Source: Elusimicrobiaceae bacterium (GTDB lineage: Bacteria; Elusimicrobiota; Elusimicrobia; Elusimicrobiales; Elusimicrobiaceae). Taken from it: a stretch of 64,000 nt of DNA. The translations under genes and the position numbers were made by a program. The notes below the pieces were generated by a model. That model was not told where the DNA came from and ran no database searches. It saw only the letters and a program-made list of their open reading frames with translations. The DNA lies in contig JAEEMS010000023.1 of assembly GCA_016283355.1 (NCBI GenBank), forward strand, positions 1 to 64,000, in the 5' to 3' direction. Shown piece by piece: positions 34,198-42,454 of the stretch (within the stretch, counting starts at the first letter, position 1; each line of letters begins with the position of its first letter).

Positions 34198-34983
34198 ATG
34201 CGCAAATTTTGTTTTTTATTTTTATGTATCTGTGTAGGAATTCTTCCACTCGCGGCCGCAGAATTTCAACCAATCTTGGCGGAAGATGATGCTCGTTTTA
34301 CCCACTCGCATGATATGGCTTCTTTGTCTTCATTCGTGCCCAATCCTTTACAAGTCACAATTCCTGTTTACAAATGGGAAAAAGATTCCGTTACTCCAAA
34401 GACATCTTCCGTTCAGTGTCAGGCGTATGCGTTAGGCCCTCATTGGGTGATGGTCGGTGGAACTTGTCTCAAGCGGAAATATATTCCTATCATGGAAGGT
34501 AATTTATTGTTGGAAGACGTGCAAATTCCTCTAAAAGAAAATCTATTTTTACAACCTATGAAAAAAGCACACGTAATGCTGATTCGTGTTCCTGCAAACA
34601 ATGCCTACAAACAGCTCGTGCGACGTACCGAAGAGCAGAGTAAAAAAATTACCCTCTTGGCATTTTCTTCCAAAGACAATGTTAAGTTACTAAACGGACA
34701 AATCGTCGTTGGAAACGAAGTAATAGACAAACAACACTATACCATCCAACCTGGGGAAATTGAAATAGCGGATACGCACAATCCGCCGGCTGCTCCGTTG
34801 TTTTTCGTGCGCAATAAGCAAGCTCCGGTGGTCTATTGGATGGCCGTCAAAAAACGCAAAGAAAGCTCTCCCTTCGTCTATTTCACGGAAGATGATGTTT
34901 CTTTTATCAAAGAAACACTTCAAAAAGAAGATCCGAAAGAAGCCCCTCTCATAATCTCTTCCATACGCGTGAATTTCAAATAA
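34198..34983 (+). CDS. Secreted trypsin-fold protein lacking the catalytic triad (pseudoprotease candidate)
   Basis: A 261-aa protein with a signal peptide (to ~AA21) and SD GGTGGGG. Cys74, Trp83 and Cys90 (SVQC...PHWVMVGGTC) reproduce the spacing of Cys42, Trp51 and Cys58 in chymotrypsin; the residue before the second Cys is Thr89 instead of the catalytic His57. The Asp102 region (KKAHVMLIRVP) has no Asp. The Ser195 region reads NPPAAPLFF instead of GDSGGPLF. So the fold is likely but activity is not. Array C lies upstream. The family assignment is mine, from motif spacing. Confidence 0.7.
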   Translation: MRKFCFLFLCICVGILPLAAAEFQPILAEDDARFTHSHDMASLSSFVPNPLQVTIPVYKWEKDSVTPKTSSVQCQAYALGPHWVMVGGTCLKRKYIPIMEGNLLLEDVQIPLKENLFLQPMKKAHVMLIRVPANNAYKQLVRRTEEQSKKITLLAFSSKDNVKLLNGQIVVGNEVIDKQHYTIQPGEIEIADTHNPPAAPLFFVRNKQAPVVYWMAVKKRKESSPFVYFTEDDVSFIKETLQKEDPKEAPLIISSIRVNFK

Positions 34984-34995
34984 AAAGAACTAACT

Positions 34996-35031
34996 AAAAA
35001 TAAAGAGAATTTTTCGTCCTCTTTATTTTTA
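34996..35031 (+). terminator. Terminator after the pseudoprotease-like gene
   Basis: A perfect 12-bp AT-rich stem (AAAAATAAAGAG and its complement) with an 11-nt loop and a T-rich 3' side. Confidence 0.75.
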
Positions 35032-35061
35032 TAATATCGTTATCTTTACAAAGGAGATTTT

Positions 35062-35790
35062 ATGGCACAGAATCCTACATTAAATGAGCAAGCTTTTCGA
35101 CGCGCCGGTTCGGGAACTTTTCAAAACACCCGGTCAATGACGCTTCAGGGCACAATCAATAAAACATTTTTATTATTGTTTATTTGCGTACTGGGAGGCA
35201 TGATTTCGTGGACAAATCCCAGCGCTTGGGCCCCTTATTCCTTGTGGATTTTACTGGGAGCGTTTGTCATTGCACTTTTTACCTCTTTTAAACCGACACT
35301 CTCTCCGATACTTTCTCCCATCTACGCTTTTGCGGAAGGACTCTTTTTGGGCGCTTTATCCGCCGCGTATAATACGCAATTTCATGGCATCGTGTTCAAT
35401 GCAGTGGCGGCTACCATATTAGTATTTTTTGTTATGTTACTTTTGTACAAAACACGAATTATCAAAGTAACTCGTGGGCTTATGATAACCATTTTTTCAG
35501 CCACCGCCGCGATTTGTTTGCTTTATGTCGGTTCATGGATACTGTCGCTTTTTGGCGTAAGTACCGCCTATTTAACGTCCTCCTCTCCGCTTTCTATCGG
35601 TATCAGCGTGGTAGTATGCCTTGTTGCGGCGTTTAATTTCTTACTGGATTTTCATTTTATTGACCAAATGACACTCCAATATACTGTCCCCAAATACATG
35701 GAATGGTACAGCGCGTTCGGACTTCTGGTCACGCTCATCTGGCTTTACATTGAAATCCTTAATTTATTGGGAAAAACGCAACGAAGATAA
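35062..35790 (+). CDS. Bax inhibitor-1/YccA-type seven-helix membrane protein
   Basis: A 242-aa protein with about seven membrane helices. The segment SMTLQGTINKTFLLLFICVLGGMISW, followed by a PIYAFAEGLFLGALS block, is characteristic of a bacterial BI-1/YccA-related family. Such proteins are linked to calcium leak or control of membrane proteases; the role here is unknown. SD AAGGAG. It is a single-gene unit. Confidence 0.88.
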   Translation: MAQNPTLNEQAFRRAGSGTFQNTRSMTLQGTINKTFLLLFICVLGGMISWTNPSAWAPYSLWILLGAFVIALFTSFKPTLSPILSPIYAFAEGLFLGALSAAYNTQFHGIVFNAVAATILVFFVMLLLYKTRIIKVTRGLMITIFSATAAICLLYVGSWILSLFGVSTAYLTSSSPLSIGISVVVCLVAAFNFLLDFHFIDQMTLQYTVPKYMEWYSAFGLLVTLIWLYIEILNLLGKTQRR

Positions 35791-35877
35791 CTTCATATTC
35801 ACAAGACGGCTACCCATTAAATTTGATAAAATAAGGTATCCGCCTTTGGGCGAAAAATCAAACAGGAGTCAAGAATT

Positions 35878-37071
35878 ATGAATTTTGACAGCATCAAAAA
35901 AATCCAGAATATGGATTTGAAAAATAAAAAAGTATTGGTGCGCGTAGATTACAACGTACCTTTGAAAGATGGCAAAGTAGATAACAACAAGCGTATTGTA
36001 GCTACCGAAAAAACCATTAAACATTTATTAGACAACAACTGCCGTATCGTTTTAATCGCTCACTTGGGCCGTCCGAAAGGCAAAGTTTGCCCGGAATTTA
36101 GTTTGGCTCCCGTAGCGGAAGAAGTGCAAAAATTGTTTGGGGTACCCGTGCATTTTGCGAAAGATTGCATCGGTGCGGAAGCTGATAAAGTAGTGGCTGC
36201 AACCAAAAACGGCGAAATTGCCCTCTTAGAAAACTTGCGCTTTCACCCAGAGGAAGAAAAGAACGATCCGGAATTTGCCAAACAGTTAGCCAAACACGGT
36301 GAAGTGTTTGTGCAAGAAGCATTCGGGACCGTACACCGTGCTCACGCTTCCACCAGTGCTGTAGCCGATTATTTGCCCGGCTGTGCAGGGTTCCTCGTAC
36401 AAAAAGAAGTAGAATTTTTAGGTAAAGCTCTCGAAAATCCGGCCCGTCCGTTCGCAGCCGTTATCGGTGGGGCAAAAGTATCCGATAAAATTTTGCTCTT
36501 GAACAACTTGCTTGATAAAGTCAACGTGCTCATCATTGGCGGAGGTATGGCCTACACATTCCTCAAAGCCAAAGGGATGGAAATTGGTAAATCTTTAGTT
36601 GACGATACAAAAATCGACGAAGCCAAACAAGTTATGACCAAAGCCCAGGCCAAAGGCGTCAAAATGTTAATGCCGGTTGATTTCCGCGTTTCCAAAGAAT
36701 TTTCCGAGACTGCTACCGCTACGGAAGTAGACGTAATCCCGGCAGATATGGAATCCATGGACATCGGCCCCAAAACCGAAAAACTTTTCCATGACGCTCT
36801 TATGGAATGTAAAACTATTTTCTGGAACGGTCCGATGGGTGTGTTTGAATTCCCGAACTTTTCTAAAGGAAGCATTGCCATTGCCAACGCGATGATTGAA
36901 GCCACCAAAAACGGGGCCATTTCCATCATCGGTGGGGGAGATAGTGTAAACGTGCTCAAAAAAGGAAAAATCAACCAAAAGGAATTCTCCCATGTTTCTA
37001 CCGGTGGTGGTGCCAGTATGGAATTCGTGGAAGGGAAAGAATTGCCCGGTTTGGTAGCATTAGCCAAATAA
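35878..37071 (+). CDS. pgk: Phosphoglycerate kinase
   Basis: A 397-aa glycolytic enzyme converting 1,3-bisphosphoglycerate and ADP to 3-phosphoglycerate and ATP. Conserved blocks include VRVDYNVPLKDGKV, LIAHLGRPKG, LLENLRFHPEEEKND, EAFGTVHRAHAST, and the C-terminal GGGDSV and STGGGASMEF nucleotide site. Full length. SD AGGAG. With PPi-PFK at 56015 it supports a glycolytic metabolism. Confidence 0.97.
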   Translation: MNFDSIKKIQNMDLKNKKVLVRVDYNVPLKDGKVDNNKRIVATEKTIKHLLDNNCRIVLIAHLGRPKGKVCPEFSLAPVAEEVQKLFGVPVHFAKDCIGAEADKVVAATKNGEIALLENLRFHPEEEKNDPEFAKQLAKHGEVFVQEAFGTVHRAHASTSAVADYLPGCAGFLVQKEVEFLGKALENPARPFAAVIGGAKVSDKILLLNNLLDKVNVLIIGGGMAYTFLKAKGMEIGKSLVDDTKIDEAKQVMTKAQAKGVKMLMPVDFRVSKEFSETATATEVDVIPADMESMDIGPKTEKLFHDALMECKTIFWNGPMGVFEFPNFSKGSIAIANAMIEATKNGAISIIGGGDSVNVLKKGKINQKEFSHVSTGGGASMEFVEGKELPGLVALAK

Positions 37072-37082
37072 CTTGTATTTTT

Positions 37083-37110
37083 CTATCCCCCGCTTAAACC
37101 CGGGGGATAG
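37083..37110 (+). terminator. pgk terminator-like hairpin
   Basis: A perfect CTATCCCCCG/CGGGGGATAG stem 11 nt after pgk; the T-run is weak (TTATGT). Confidence 0.65.
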
Positions 37111-37131
37111 TTATGTATAGACAAAAAATTG

Positions 37132-37137
37132 TATAAT
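37132..37137 (+). promoter_or_regulatory. -10 box for secG
   Basis: TATAAT about 29 nt upstream of the secG start. The -35 region is not clear. Confidence 0.45.
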
Positions 37138-37165
37138 ATGGGTAGTTCTTTTTGAGGAGAATAAA

Positions 37166-37465
37166 ATGTATACATTGATTTTACTGATTCATTTCGTTGT
37201 TTGCTTATTGTTAATTGCAATCGTTCTGTTGCAAAGCGGCAAAGGTTCTGCTGCCGGAATTTTTGGTGCTTCCGGGGCCGATAACTTGTTTGCCAGCCCG
37301 ACGGCCTTTAATGCTATCAATAAATTTACCGCTATCTTGGCTTTGGTACTTATGATTACCTCCATCGTTTTAACTTATATTTCCAACAAACGGGAACATT
37401 CTTCCGTATTGGATGGCATCAAAATACCGGCTTCGTCCGCTCCGGCCGTTCCCGGTAACAATTAA
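37166..37465 (+). CDS. secG: Preprotein translocase subunit SecG
   Basis: A 99-aa protein with two membrane helices separated by the characteristic glycine-rich loop (VLLQSGKGSAAGIFGASGADNLFASPTAFNAINKFT). SecG assists SecYEG-mediated export at the inner membrane. SD GAGGAG. The C-terminal tail is rich in Ser, Ala and Pro. Confidence 0.93.
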   Translation: MYTLILLIHFVVCLLLIAIVLLQSGKGSAAGIFGASGADNLFASPTAFNAINKFTAILALVLMITSIVLTYISNKREHSSVLDGIKIPASSAPAVPGNN

Positions 37466-37469
37466 TTTT

Positions 37470-37498
37470 ATCCCCCTTGCTTTAACCCGCAGGGGGAT
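37470..37498 (+). terminator. secG terminator-like hairpin
   Basis: ATCCCCCT...AGGGGGAT stem with a 13-nt loop, directly after secG; only a short T-rich tract follows. Confidence 0.6.
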
Positions 37499-37575
37499 TA
37501 TTGTGTCAAGTTGCACCTAATGTCTTTTTTTAGTAGAATAGAGGAGTAGTATCCCTTGTAGTAAAACAGATTTTC

Positions 37576-37657
37576 GCGCGGATGGCGGAATTGGTATACG
37601 CGTGCGTTTGAGGGGCGCATGCCTTACGGCTTGAGGGTTCGAGTCCCTCTCCGCGCA
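37576..37657 (+). tRNA. tRNA-Leu (anticodon GAG)
   Basis: An 82-nt cloverleaf: acceptor GCGCGGA/TCCGCGC, anticodon stem TGCGT/GCGCA around TTGAGGG (anticodon GAG, codon CUC), a long class II variable arm, T-arm GAGGGTTCGAGTCCCTC, and discriminator A. The CCA end is not encoded. The long ORF on the other strand is an artefact. Confidence 0.93.
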
Positions 37658-37724
37658 ATAAATATAAATAGGGCGAAAGCCCTATTTTGTTTTTATATGG
37701 ATTTAAACAGTTACGCACTTTTTC

Positions 37725-37815
37725 TAGGCCTTTAGGGGTAGTATTTTCTAGGTCCTTTTGACACAGCTTTTTAGGTCTTTTGGCCCTTGTAAATTTCACT
37801 ATAAGTACCTAGAAT
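37725..37815 (+). promoter_or_regulatory. Secreted-protein regulatory element, array D, with promoter
   Basis: Copies start at 37725 (TAGGCCTTTAGGGGT), 37749 (TAGGTCCTTTTGACA) and 37772 (TAGGTCTTTTGGCCCT), spaced 24 and 23 bp. The last copy overlaps the -35 box TTGTAA (37787-37792) by one base; a 17-nt spacer and TAGAAT (37810-37815) follow, then 6 nt to the ATG of the 3C-like protease gene. The geometry suits an activator bound next to the polymerase. Confidence 0.78.
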
Positions 37816-37821
37816 AAGATT

Positions 37822-39087
37822 ATGAACAAAAAAATATATTATTGCGTACTTATAATGATTTGTCTTTCTTGCCTCTCCTCTACGGTCATGGCAAACCCTA
37901 ACCACATTTTGAAATCTGTGCGATCAGCGGCGAAAAATGCCAAAAGCGGCTCCCTCACCTCTTCCGCAAGTAAAAACTTAGTAAGTAAAGTTAAAGTACC
38001 TAAACCTGAGTTTCCGAAGCATCCATTGGTACCAATAGTTCCCGAAAAATTTTCACATCCGGAAATGTTACCTTACGTGGCTCAAGCACGCGCAAACGGA
38101 ACCGAATTATCCAATTGTTATTCGGGAGGTTTTTTTCAAACGGAGTATAACGGACAACTCTTTCGCGGCTTTGCCGGGCCCGGACACGCTTTGGAATATG
38201 ATCCTTATTCTCCTACACTTCAAAGGGACTTTACCCTTGATGCATATATTGACGGAGAATTTGTTCCGATACCTGCCCATGTGGAAATAGTCGCATCTAT
38301 GAGTATGGGAGACATCTTCATAGCAACCATACCGGAAGAATATATGGACAAAGTGCAATTCGGTCTCCTGGATAAAGACCCCATTAAGGCAGGAGAGATG
38401 CTATCCTCCTTCGGTTTCTCATTTCAAACACCCCGTTGTATTGAGGACCGCGAGGTAACCTCGCAAACCCCTCTCTGTATACGTACTACTATGAGTCTTC
38501 CGCGCGATCTCCGCCCGGGTCAATGTGGAGCACCCGGCATTAGAAAGGAACCTGATGATCCCGAAACCACCGTTGTGGACAATAGCGCAGCAACCCCCGA
38601 TGATAAAAAAGTCTACTGGGTCGGCTTTCATACCGGTAGCAGCCCGGCCAAAGGGACAAGCCAGGATATGGGACGTTCTTCTAACAAGGCGTCGAACGAC
38701 ATTGGGCATTTCACCAAAGCTTTTATGGTTGATTTGTTGGTCCAATCACTGTTTAATGATGGAAATGTTACCGTCCCGTTAGAATTGGGAAACGTCAAAA
38801 TCTTTGATATGCGTTTGGATGAGTATATTTCTTATATCAAATTATTCGATGAAACAGGAAAACAAATTTGGCAACGCGATTTTGAGTATAAGTTTGCTTA
38901 TGATCAAGTGAACCATATGGTCCAAACTTTGTCCCCTCGGTATTTGGAAATGACCGTACGCCGAATTCAATGGACCCCTGACGGGCACGTAGCAGAAATT
39001 CGCAAACGCTCGGATCCGACCCGCTATACGATACGTTTTGATTTCCAGGAAAAAACACTTTCCAAATCTACCCCAAAATCCCGATAA
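37822..39087 (+). CDS. Secreted chymotrypsin-fold Cys protease candidate (3C-like catalytic motifs)
   Basis: A 421-aa protein with an N-terminal signal peptide (…CLSSTVMA) and a basic linker. Putative catalytic residues in chymotrypsin order are: His122 in FRGFAGPGHALEYD, Asp164 in SMGDIFIATIP, and Cys235 in LRPGQCGAPG, followed by VYWVGFHTGSS with His270. The GxCG loop and the following G-x-H strand resemble picornavirus 3C proteases, with Ser replaced by Cys. The last ~140 residues form an extra beta-rich domain. No SD; array D and a -10 box 6 nt upstream suggest leaderless, activator-controlled expression. Activity is inferred. Confidence 0.68.
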   Translation: MNKKIYYCVLIMICLSCLSSTVMANPNHILKSVRSAAKNAKSGSLTSSASKNLVSKVKVPKPEFPKHPLVPIVPEKFSHPEMLPYVAQARANGTELSNCYSGGFFQTEYNGQLFRGFAGPGHALEYDPYSPTLQRDFTLDAYIDGEFVPIPAHVEIVASMSMGDIFIATIPEEYMDKVQFGLLDKDPIKAGEMLSSFGFSFQTPRCIEDREVTSQTPLCIRTTMSLPRDLRPGQCGAPGIRKEPDDPETTVVDNSAATPDDKKVYWVGFHTGSSPAKGTSQDMGRSSNKASNDIGHFTKAFMVDLLVQSLFNDGNVTVPLELGNVKIFDMRLDEYISYIKLFDETGKQIWQRDFEYKFAYDQVNHMVQTLSPRYLEMTVRRIQWTPDGHVAEIRKRSDPTRYTIRFDFQEKTLSKSTPKSR

Positions 39088-39181
39088 CGCAACCCCCCTG
39101 AAAAATCAGGGGGGGTATTTTCACAACATAAAAATCAGTTCCGTTACTCCAATGCTTAAAACCGTTGGCGACCGCCGTAAA

Positions 39182-39190
39182 TGCTATAAT
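39182..39190 (+). promoter_or_regulatory. Extended -10 promoter, leaderless, for the EamA gene at 39197
   Basis: TGCTATAAT ends 6 nt before the ATG, so the usual start point (7 nt downstream) is the A of ATG. There is no SD. Confidence 0.7.
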
Positions 39191-39196
39191 TGATTT

Positions 39197-40081
39197 ATGA
39201 CTTATTCCCCGTTAGCAGCTGCCTGGATTTGCTGGGCCATTGTAGGACTTTCACCCATTATGGGTAAGTATGCCGTGGGTATTATCAGCCCGGTACTGCT
39301 TGTCCTCTTAGCTACGATTATCGGAGTGCTTTATTTCACTCCTTGGATTACCAAAAACCATAAATGGCAAGAATTATTAAACACCAAAATGTGGGGGAAA
39401 TTTTTATTTATCGGCACTTTTGGAACAGCCCTTCCCTTTACAATCTCTTTAATTTCCCTTCACTATACAACACCTGGAAATGCCGCTATTTTACAACAAA
39501 GTGAACTTCTTTATTCTTTGTTGTTTGCTATTGTTTTTTTAAAAGAATTTCCCAGCAAAAAACAACTCCTGGGCAGTACACTTATTCTTGTGGGGGTACT
39601 TATCATCTTGCTTAAAGAGAAATACACTCCCCGTTGGACAGGAGATTTACTGATCGTAGGAAGTACCTGGATGTTACAGGCCGGATCCACCGTGGCCAAA
39701 AAGCTACCTAAAAGCTTGGATTACCGCGTAATCGGAATGGCTCGCAATTTATTTGCGTTGCCCGCGCTAACGATTATTTTAACCATTATGTTGATTTATC
39801 ACGAATCCTTTGTGTTGAAACCTACTTTTCGGTTCTGGGCCGTGTTAGGATATACGGGGCTCTTAAAATACGGCTTGGCCATGGTAGTGTGGTACAAAGC
39901 CATCCGTGCCTTGGATTTAAGTAAAGTAACAGCCATCTATTTGTCTTATCCTGTTCTTTCACTGCTCATTTCGCTTATCCTCGGGTTAGAATCTTCCTCC
40001 TATCACCAATTTTTAGGATTAACCATTACTTGCCTGGGGGCCTATTGGATCAGTAAAACCGTGCAAAAAGAAGGACATTGA
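39197..40081 (+). CDS. EamA/DMT-family transporter, copy 1
   Basis: A 294-aa protein with ten hydrophobic segments in two EamA repeats (LLYSLLFAIVFLKEFPSKKQLLGSTLILVGVLIILL is the characteristic end of repeat 1). It is an inner-membrane exporter or importer of unknown metabolites. The adjacent gene is a paralogue in the same orientation with similar motifs (GTFGTALPxT). Leaderless start likely. Confidence 0.85.
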   Translation: MTYSPLAAAWICWAIVGLSPIMGKYAVGIISPVLLVLLATIIGVLYFTPWITKNHKWQELLNTKMWGKFLFIGTFGTALPFTISLISLHYTTPGNAAILQQSELLYSLLFAIVFLKEFPSKKQLLGSTLILVGVLIILLKEKYTPRWTGDLLIVGSTWMLQAGSTVAKKLPKSLDYRVIGMARNLFALPALTIILTIMLIYHESFVLKPTFRFWAVLGYTGLLKYGLAMVVWYKAIRALDLSKVTAIYLSYPVLSLLISLILGLESSSYHQFLGLTITCLGAYWISKTVQKEGH

Positions 40082-40117
40082 CCTACAGTATTTTCTCTAT
40101 TGCTCCTCTTAATAAAG

Positions 40118-40123
40118 TACAAT
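40118..40123 (+). promoter_or_regulatory. -10 box upstream of the second EamA gene
   Basis: TACAAT ends 6 nt before ATG 40130, which has no ribosome site. Evidence for a promoter within the pair is moderate. Confidence 0.45.
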
Positions 40124-40129
40124 ATAAGT

Positions 40130-41023
40130 ATGTTCAAAATTTCACCGATTTACGCGATTTGGCTGGCTTGGCTGGCCACTTCTATTAACGTAGTTATTTC
40201 TAAGTTAGCCGTGCCCTATGCTACCTCCGCGTTGTTTTTATTTGGTACATGCGCACTGGCTGCCTTGTGTTTCCGGATTTATTTCGGCAATTCCGGCGAA
40301 TGGCAGAAACTTTTCCGCCGTGATGTATGGCCCAAGGCCCTTGGAATGGGAACATTCGGTACGGCCTTACCTATGACTCTTTTTATGATTGCTCTTAAAT
40401 ATACCACGCCCGTCAATTCCGCTATTGCCAATCAGGTAGAAATGATTTATTCACTCGTTTTGGCAGCCATTATCTTAAAAGAACGTCCCACACTCAAACA
40501 AATCGGGGGCTCATCTTTGATCTTATTGGGCGTAATAATGATTCTATTGGAGGGGGGAACAGCCCTGCAAGCCAAGGGAGATTTAATCGTCGTTGGGTAT
40601 GTATGGATGTATCAAGTAAGCCATATCTTTGCCAAGAAATTACCATCTGATTTAGCACCCCAAACTATCTCCGCTGCCCGCGCATTTTATGCGTTGCCGG
40701 CGTTAGGAATACTTGTTTTGTGTTGGCCGCTACTTGACGGGCCCATCCAATTTCAGCCGCAGGCATGGGCACTGTGGGTTATTTTGGTAGCCAGTGCATT
40801 GATTAACTATTTTTTGGGAAACTCATATTGGTATCAAGCCATTCGTAATATGGACCTAAGCAAAGCTACCGCCATCATTTTATCTTATCCGGTCATGACG
40901 TATGTATTATCGGTTGCCTTCGGGCAAGACCGCGTAACCTTCTATAAAATCATAGGTATGATTCTAGCTGTGGGTGGAGCATATATCGTAACAGGAATTG
41001 CAAAAAAAGGAGAAAGCAAATGA
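40130..41023 (+). CDS. EamA/DMT-family transporter, copy 2
   Basis: A 297-aa protein from ATG 40130 (the track start is a TTG further upstream). Two EamA repeats with ten helices: GMGTFGTALPMTLFMIALKYTTPVNSAIANQVEMIYSLVLAAIILKE shares much of its layout with copy 1, indicating a tandem duplication. The stop overlaps the HAD hydrolase start by 4 bp. The substrate is unknown. Confidence 0.85.
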   Translation: MFKISPIYAIWLAWLATSINVVISKLAVPYATSALFLFGTCALAALCFRIYFGNSGEWQKLFRRDVWPKALGMGTFGTALPMTLFMIALKYTTPVNSAIANQVEMIYSLVLAAIILKERPTLKQIGGSSLILLGVIMILLEGGTALQAKGDLIVVGYVWMYQVSHIFAKKLPSDLAPQTISAARAFYALPALGILVLCWPLLDGPIQFQPQAWALWVILVASALINYFLGNSYWYQAIRNMDLSKATAIILSYPVMTYVLSVAFGQDRVTFYKIIGMILAVGGAYIVTGIAKKGESK

Positions 41024-41868
41024 AGAAACTCGTTTTATTTGATTTAGACGGAACCCTTGTTAACGCAGGCGGTGCCGGACGGATTGCATTACGCAAAACT
41101 ATGAAAGCACTTTACGGCAAAGAACCCGTCTTTGAACATACACTTATTTCCGGACGAACCGATTTGGACAATTTTTCGATTGTATACGAACTGCTCAAAA
41201 AGAAAAAACCTACTGCAACCGAAATGAAAAAAATGAAGGCCAAATATCTAGAGTTATTACCATCGGAAGTACACGCGGCCGTACGTTGCAAAAAATATGA
41301 TATCATCCCCGGTGTAAAAAAATTTTTGGACCTCTTAACCAAGAATAAAGATATTATTCTGGGGCTTGGTACAGGCAATTTGGAAAAAGGAGCCCAAATT
41401 AAGTTAGCGCCCAGTAAATTGGGAACATATTTTTCAATCGGGGGGTACGGAGAAGACGGGCACACACGCGAAGATATGCTTCGTAGTGCCGTTAAACGCG
41501 CTGAAAAAAAATTTAAAACCAAATTATCTCCGGACCAAGTATACATTATCGGAGATACGCACCGTGATATCTGTGCAGCCAAAAATTGCGGGTTTCACAG
41601 CGCGGTGCTTACCAACGGTTTCGGAGAAGCGGATAAAATCCAACGCGCCGCCGCCGAATTGGAAATGAAAGATTTTAAAGAAACGGCCACCTGGTGCGTA
41701 TGGCTGGCACTTAAGGAAGATCCCAAAGGGGTAAAACGCGGTAGCTACATTATGCCTGCTAGCGCAATCGAGCATGTATTTTTTAGTCGGACCGGCATTG
41801 ATGAAGACCGTTTAAAAATGTTTCGAATTAAAAAATATTCAGATTTGGAATCCGGAACTATTATGTAG
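41020..41868 (+). CDS. HAD-superfamily hydrolase (phosphoglycolate-phosphatase-like)
   Basis: A 282-aa protein with the HAD motif I LFDLDGTLVN, motif II near LGLGTGNLE, and motif IV YIIGDTHRDICAAKNCG. The N-terminal ~215 residues are a standard Gph-like phosphatase with cap domain. The last ~60 residues (SYIMPASAIEHVFFSRTGIDEDRLKMF) are an extra tail I do not recognise. It is translationally coupled to the EamA gene and followed by the cyclodeaminase gene with 8 bp between. Confidence 0.82.
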   Translation: MKKLVLFDLDGTLVNAGGAGRIALRKTMKALYGKEPVFEHTLISGRTDLDNFSIVYELLKKKKPTATEMKKMKAKYLELLPSEVHAAVRCKKYDIIPGVKKFLDLLTKNKDIILGLGTGNLEKGAQIKLAPSKLGTYFSIGGYGEDGHTREDMLRSAVKRAEKKFKTKLSPDQVYIIGDTHRDICAAKNCGFHSAVLTNGFGEADKIQRAAAELEMKDFKETATWCVWLALKEDPKGVKRGSYIMPASAIEHVFFSRTGIDEDRLKMFRIKKYSDLESGTIM

Positions 41869-41876
41869 GAGTTGCC

Positions 41877-42446
41877 ATGAATTGGGATATTGCTGCAAAA
41901 CATTTTTTAAAAGAATTATCTTCGAACCATCCGACCCCCGGAGGGGGGGCTGCCGCGGCTATGGCGGGTGCCATGGGCTGTGCACTTGCCATGATGGCAG
42001 TGAGCACTACATTGAAGCGCAAAGCCACTGCACAAGAGATTCGTCAGAAATTGGAAAATAGTTTACAACAGTTACAAACCCTCGAAGATTCTTTCCAGGT
42101 ATTAATGAAAAAAGATGCAACTGCGTATGAAGGTTATTTGGCTGCATATAAATTGCCCAAAGAGGATCCGCAACGTGCTTCGTTGTTAGAAGAATCTCTT
42201 TGGACAGCCGCCACCATACCAACCAATATAGCGGCTACGGCTGTTCGCTGTTGGCAAGAGATAAAGGAAGTTCAAGATATCGTAGCCGCTGTTATTCAAT
42301 CCGACATACAATGTGCTCAACATTTTCTTCAAACAGCGATCCGTTGCGCCGTTGAAAATATGCGTGCAAACAGTGCGCTAATGAAAGATGAACACAAAAA
42401 AACAATTCTACGGAAACAGATGGATGATTTTTTGAATTTCCGCTGA
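41877..42446 (+). CDS. Cyclodeaminase/cyclohydrolase family protein (FTCD_C-like)
   Basis: A 189-aa all-helical protein starting with HPTPGGGAAAAMAGAMGCALAMMAV, the signature of the formiminotetrahydrofolate cyclodeaminase / methenyl-THF cyclohydrolase family (FchA-type). It may interconvert methenyl- and formyl- or formimino-THF in one-carbon metabolism. SD is GAG-rich. It lies in an apparent operon with the HAD hydrolase and the unknown gene downstream. Confidence 0.83.
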   Translation: MNWDIAAKHFLKELSSNHPTPGGGAAAAMAGAMGCALAMMAVSTTLKRKATAQEIRQKLENSLQQLQTLEDSFQVLMKKDATAYEGYLAAYKLPKEDPQRASLLEESLWTAATIPTNIAATAVRCWQEIKEVQDIVAAVIQSDIQCAQHFLQTAIRCAVENMRANSALMKDEHKKTILRKQMDDFLNFR

Positions 42447-42454
42447 GAAAATAT

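Noticed and set aside
37530-37799. Minus-strand ORF of 89 aa
   Set aside because: It lies across tRNA-Leu and array D; no SD and no protein-like composition.
37772-37815. Sigma-54 promoter (TTGGCCCT resembles TGGC)
   Set aside because: No GC pair at the right distance and a good sigma-70-like -35/-10 fits instead.
39197-41023. Recent tandem duplication of EamA genes
   Set aside because: They share layout but differ widely in sequence; an old or independent pair, so not reported as a finding.
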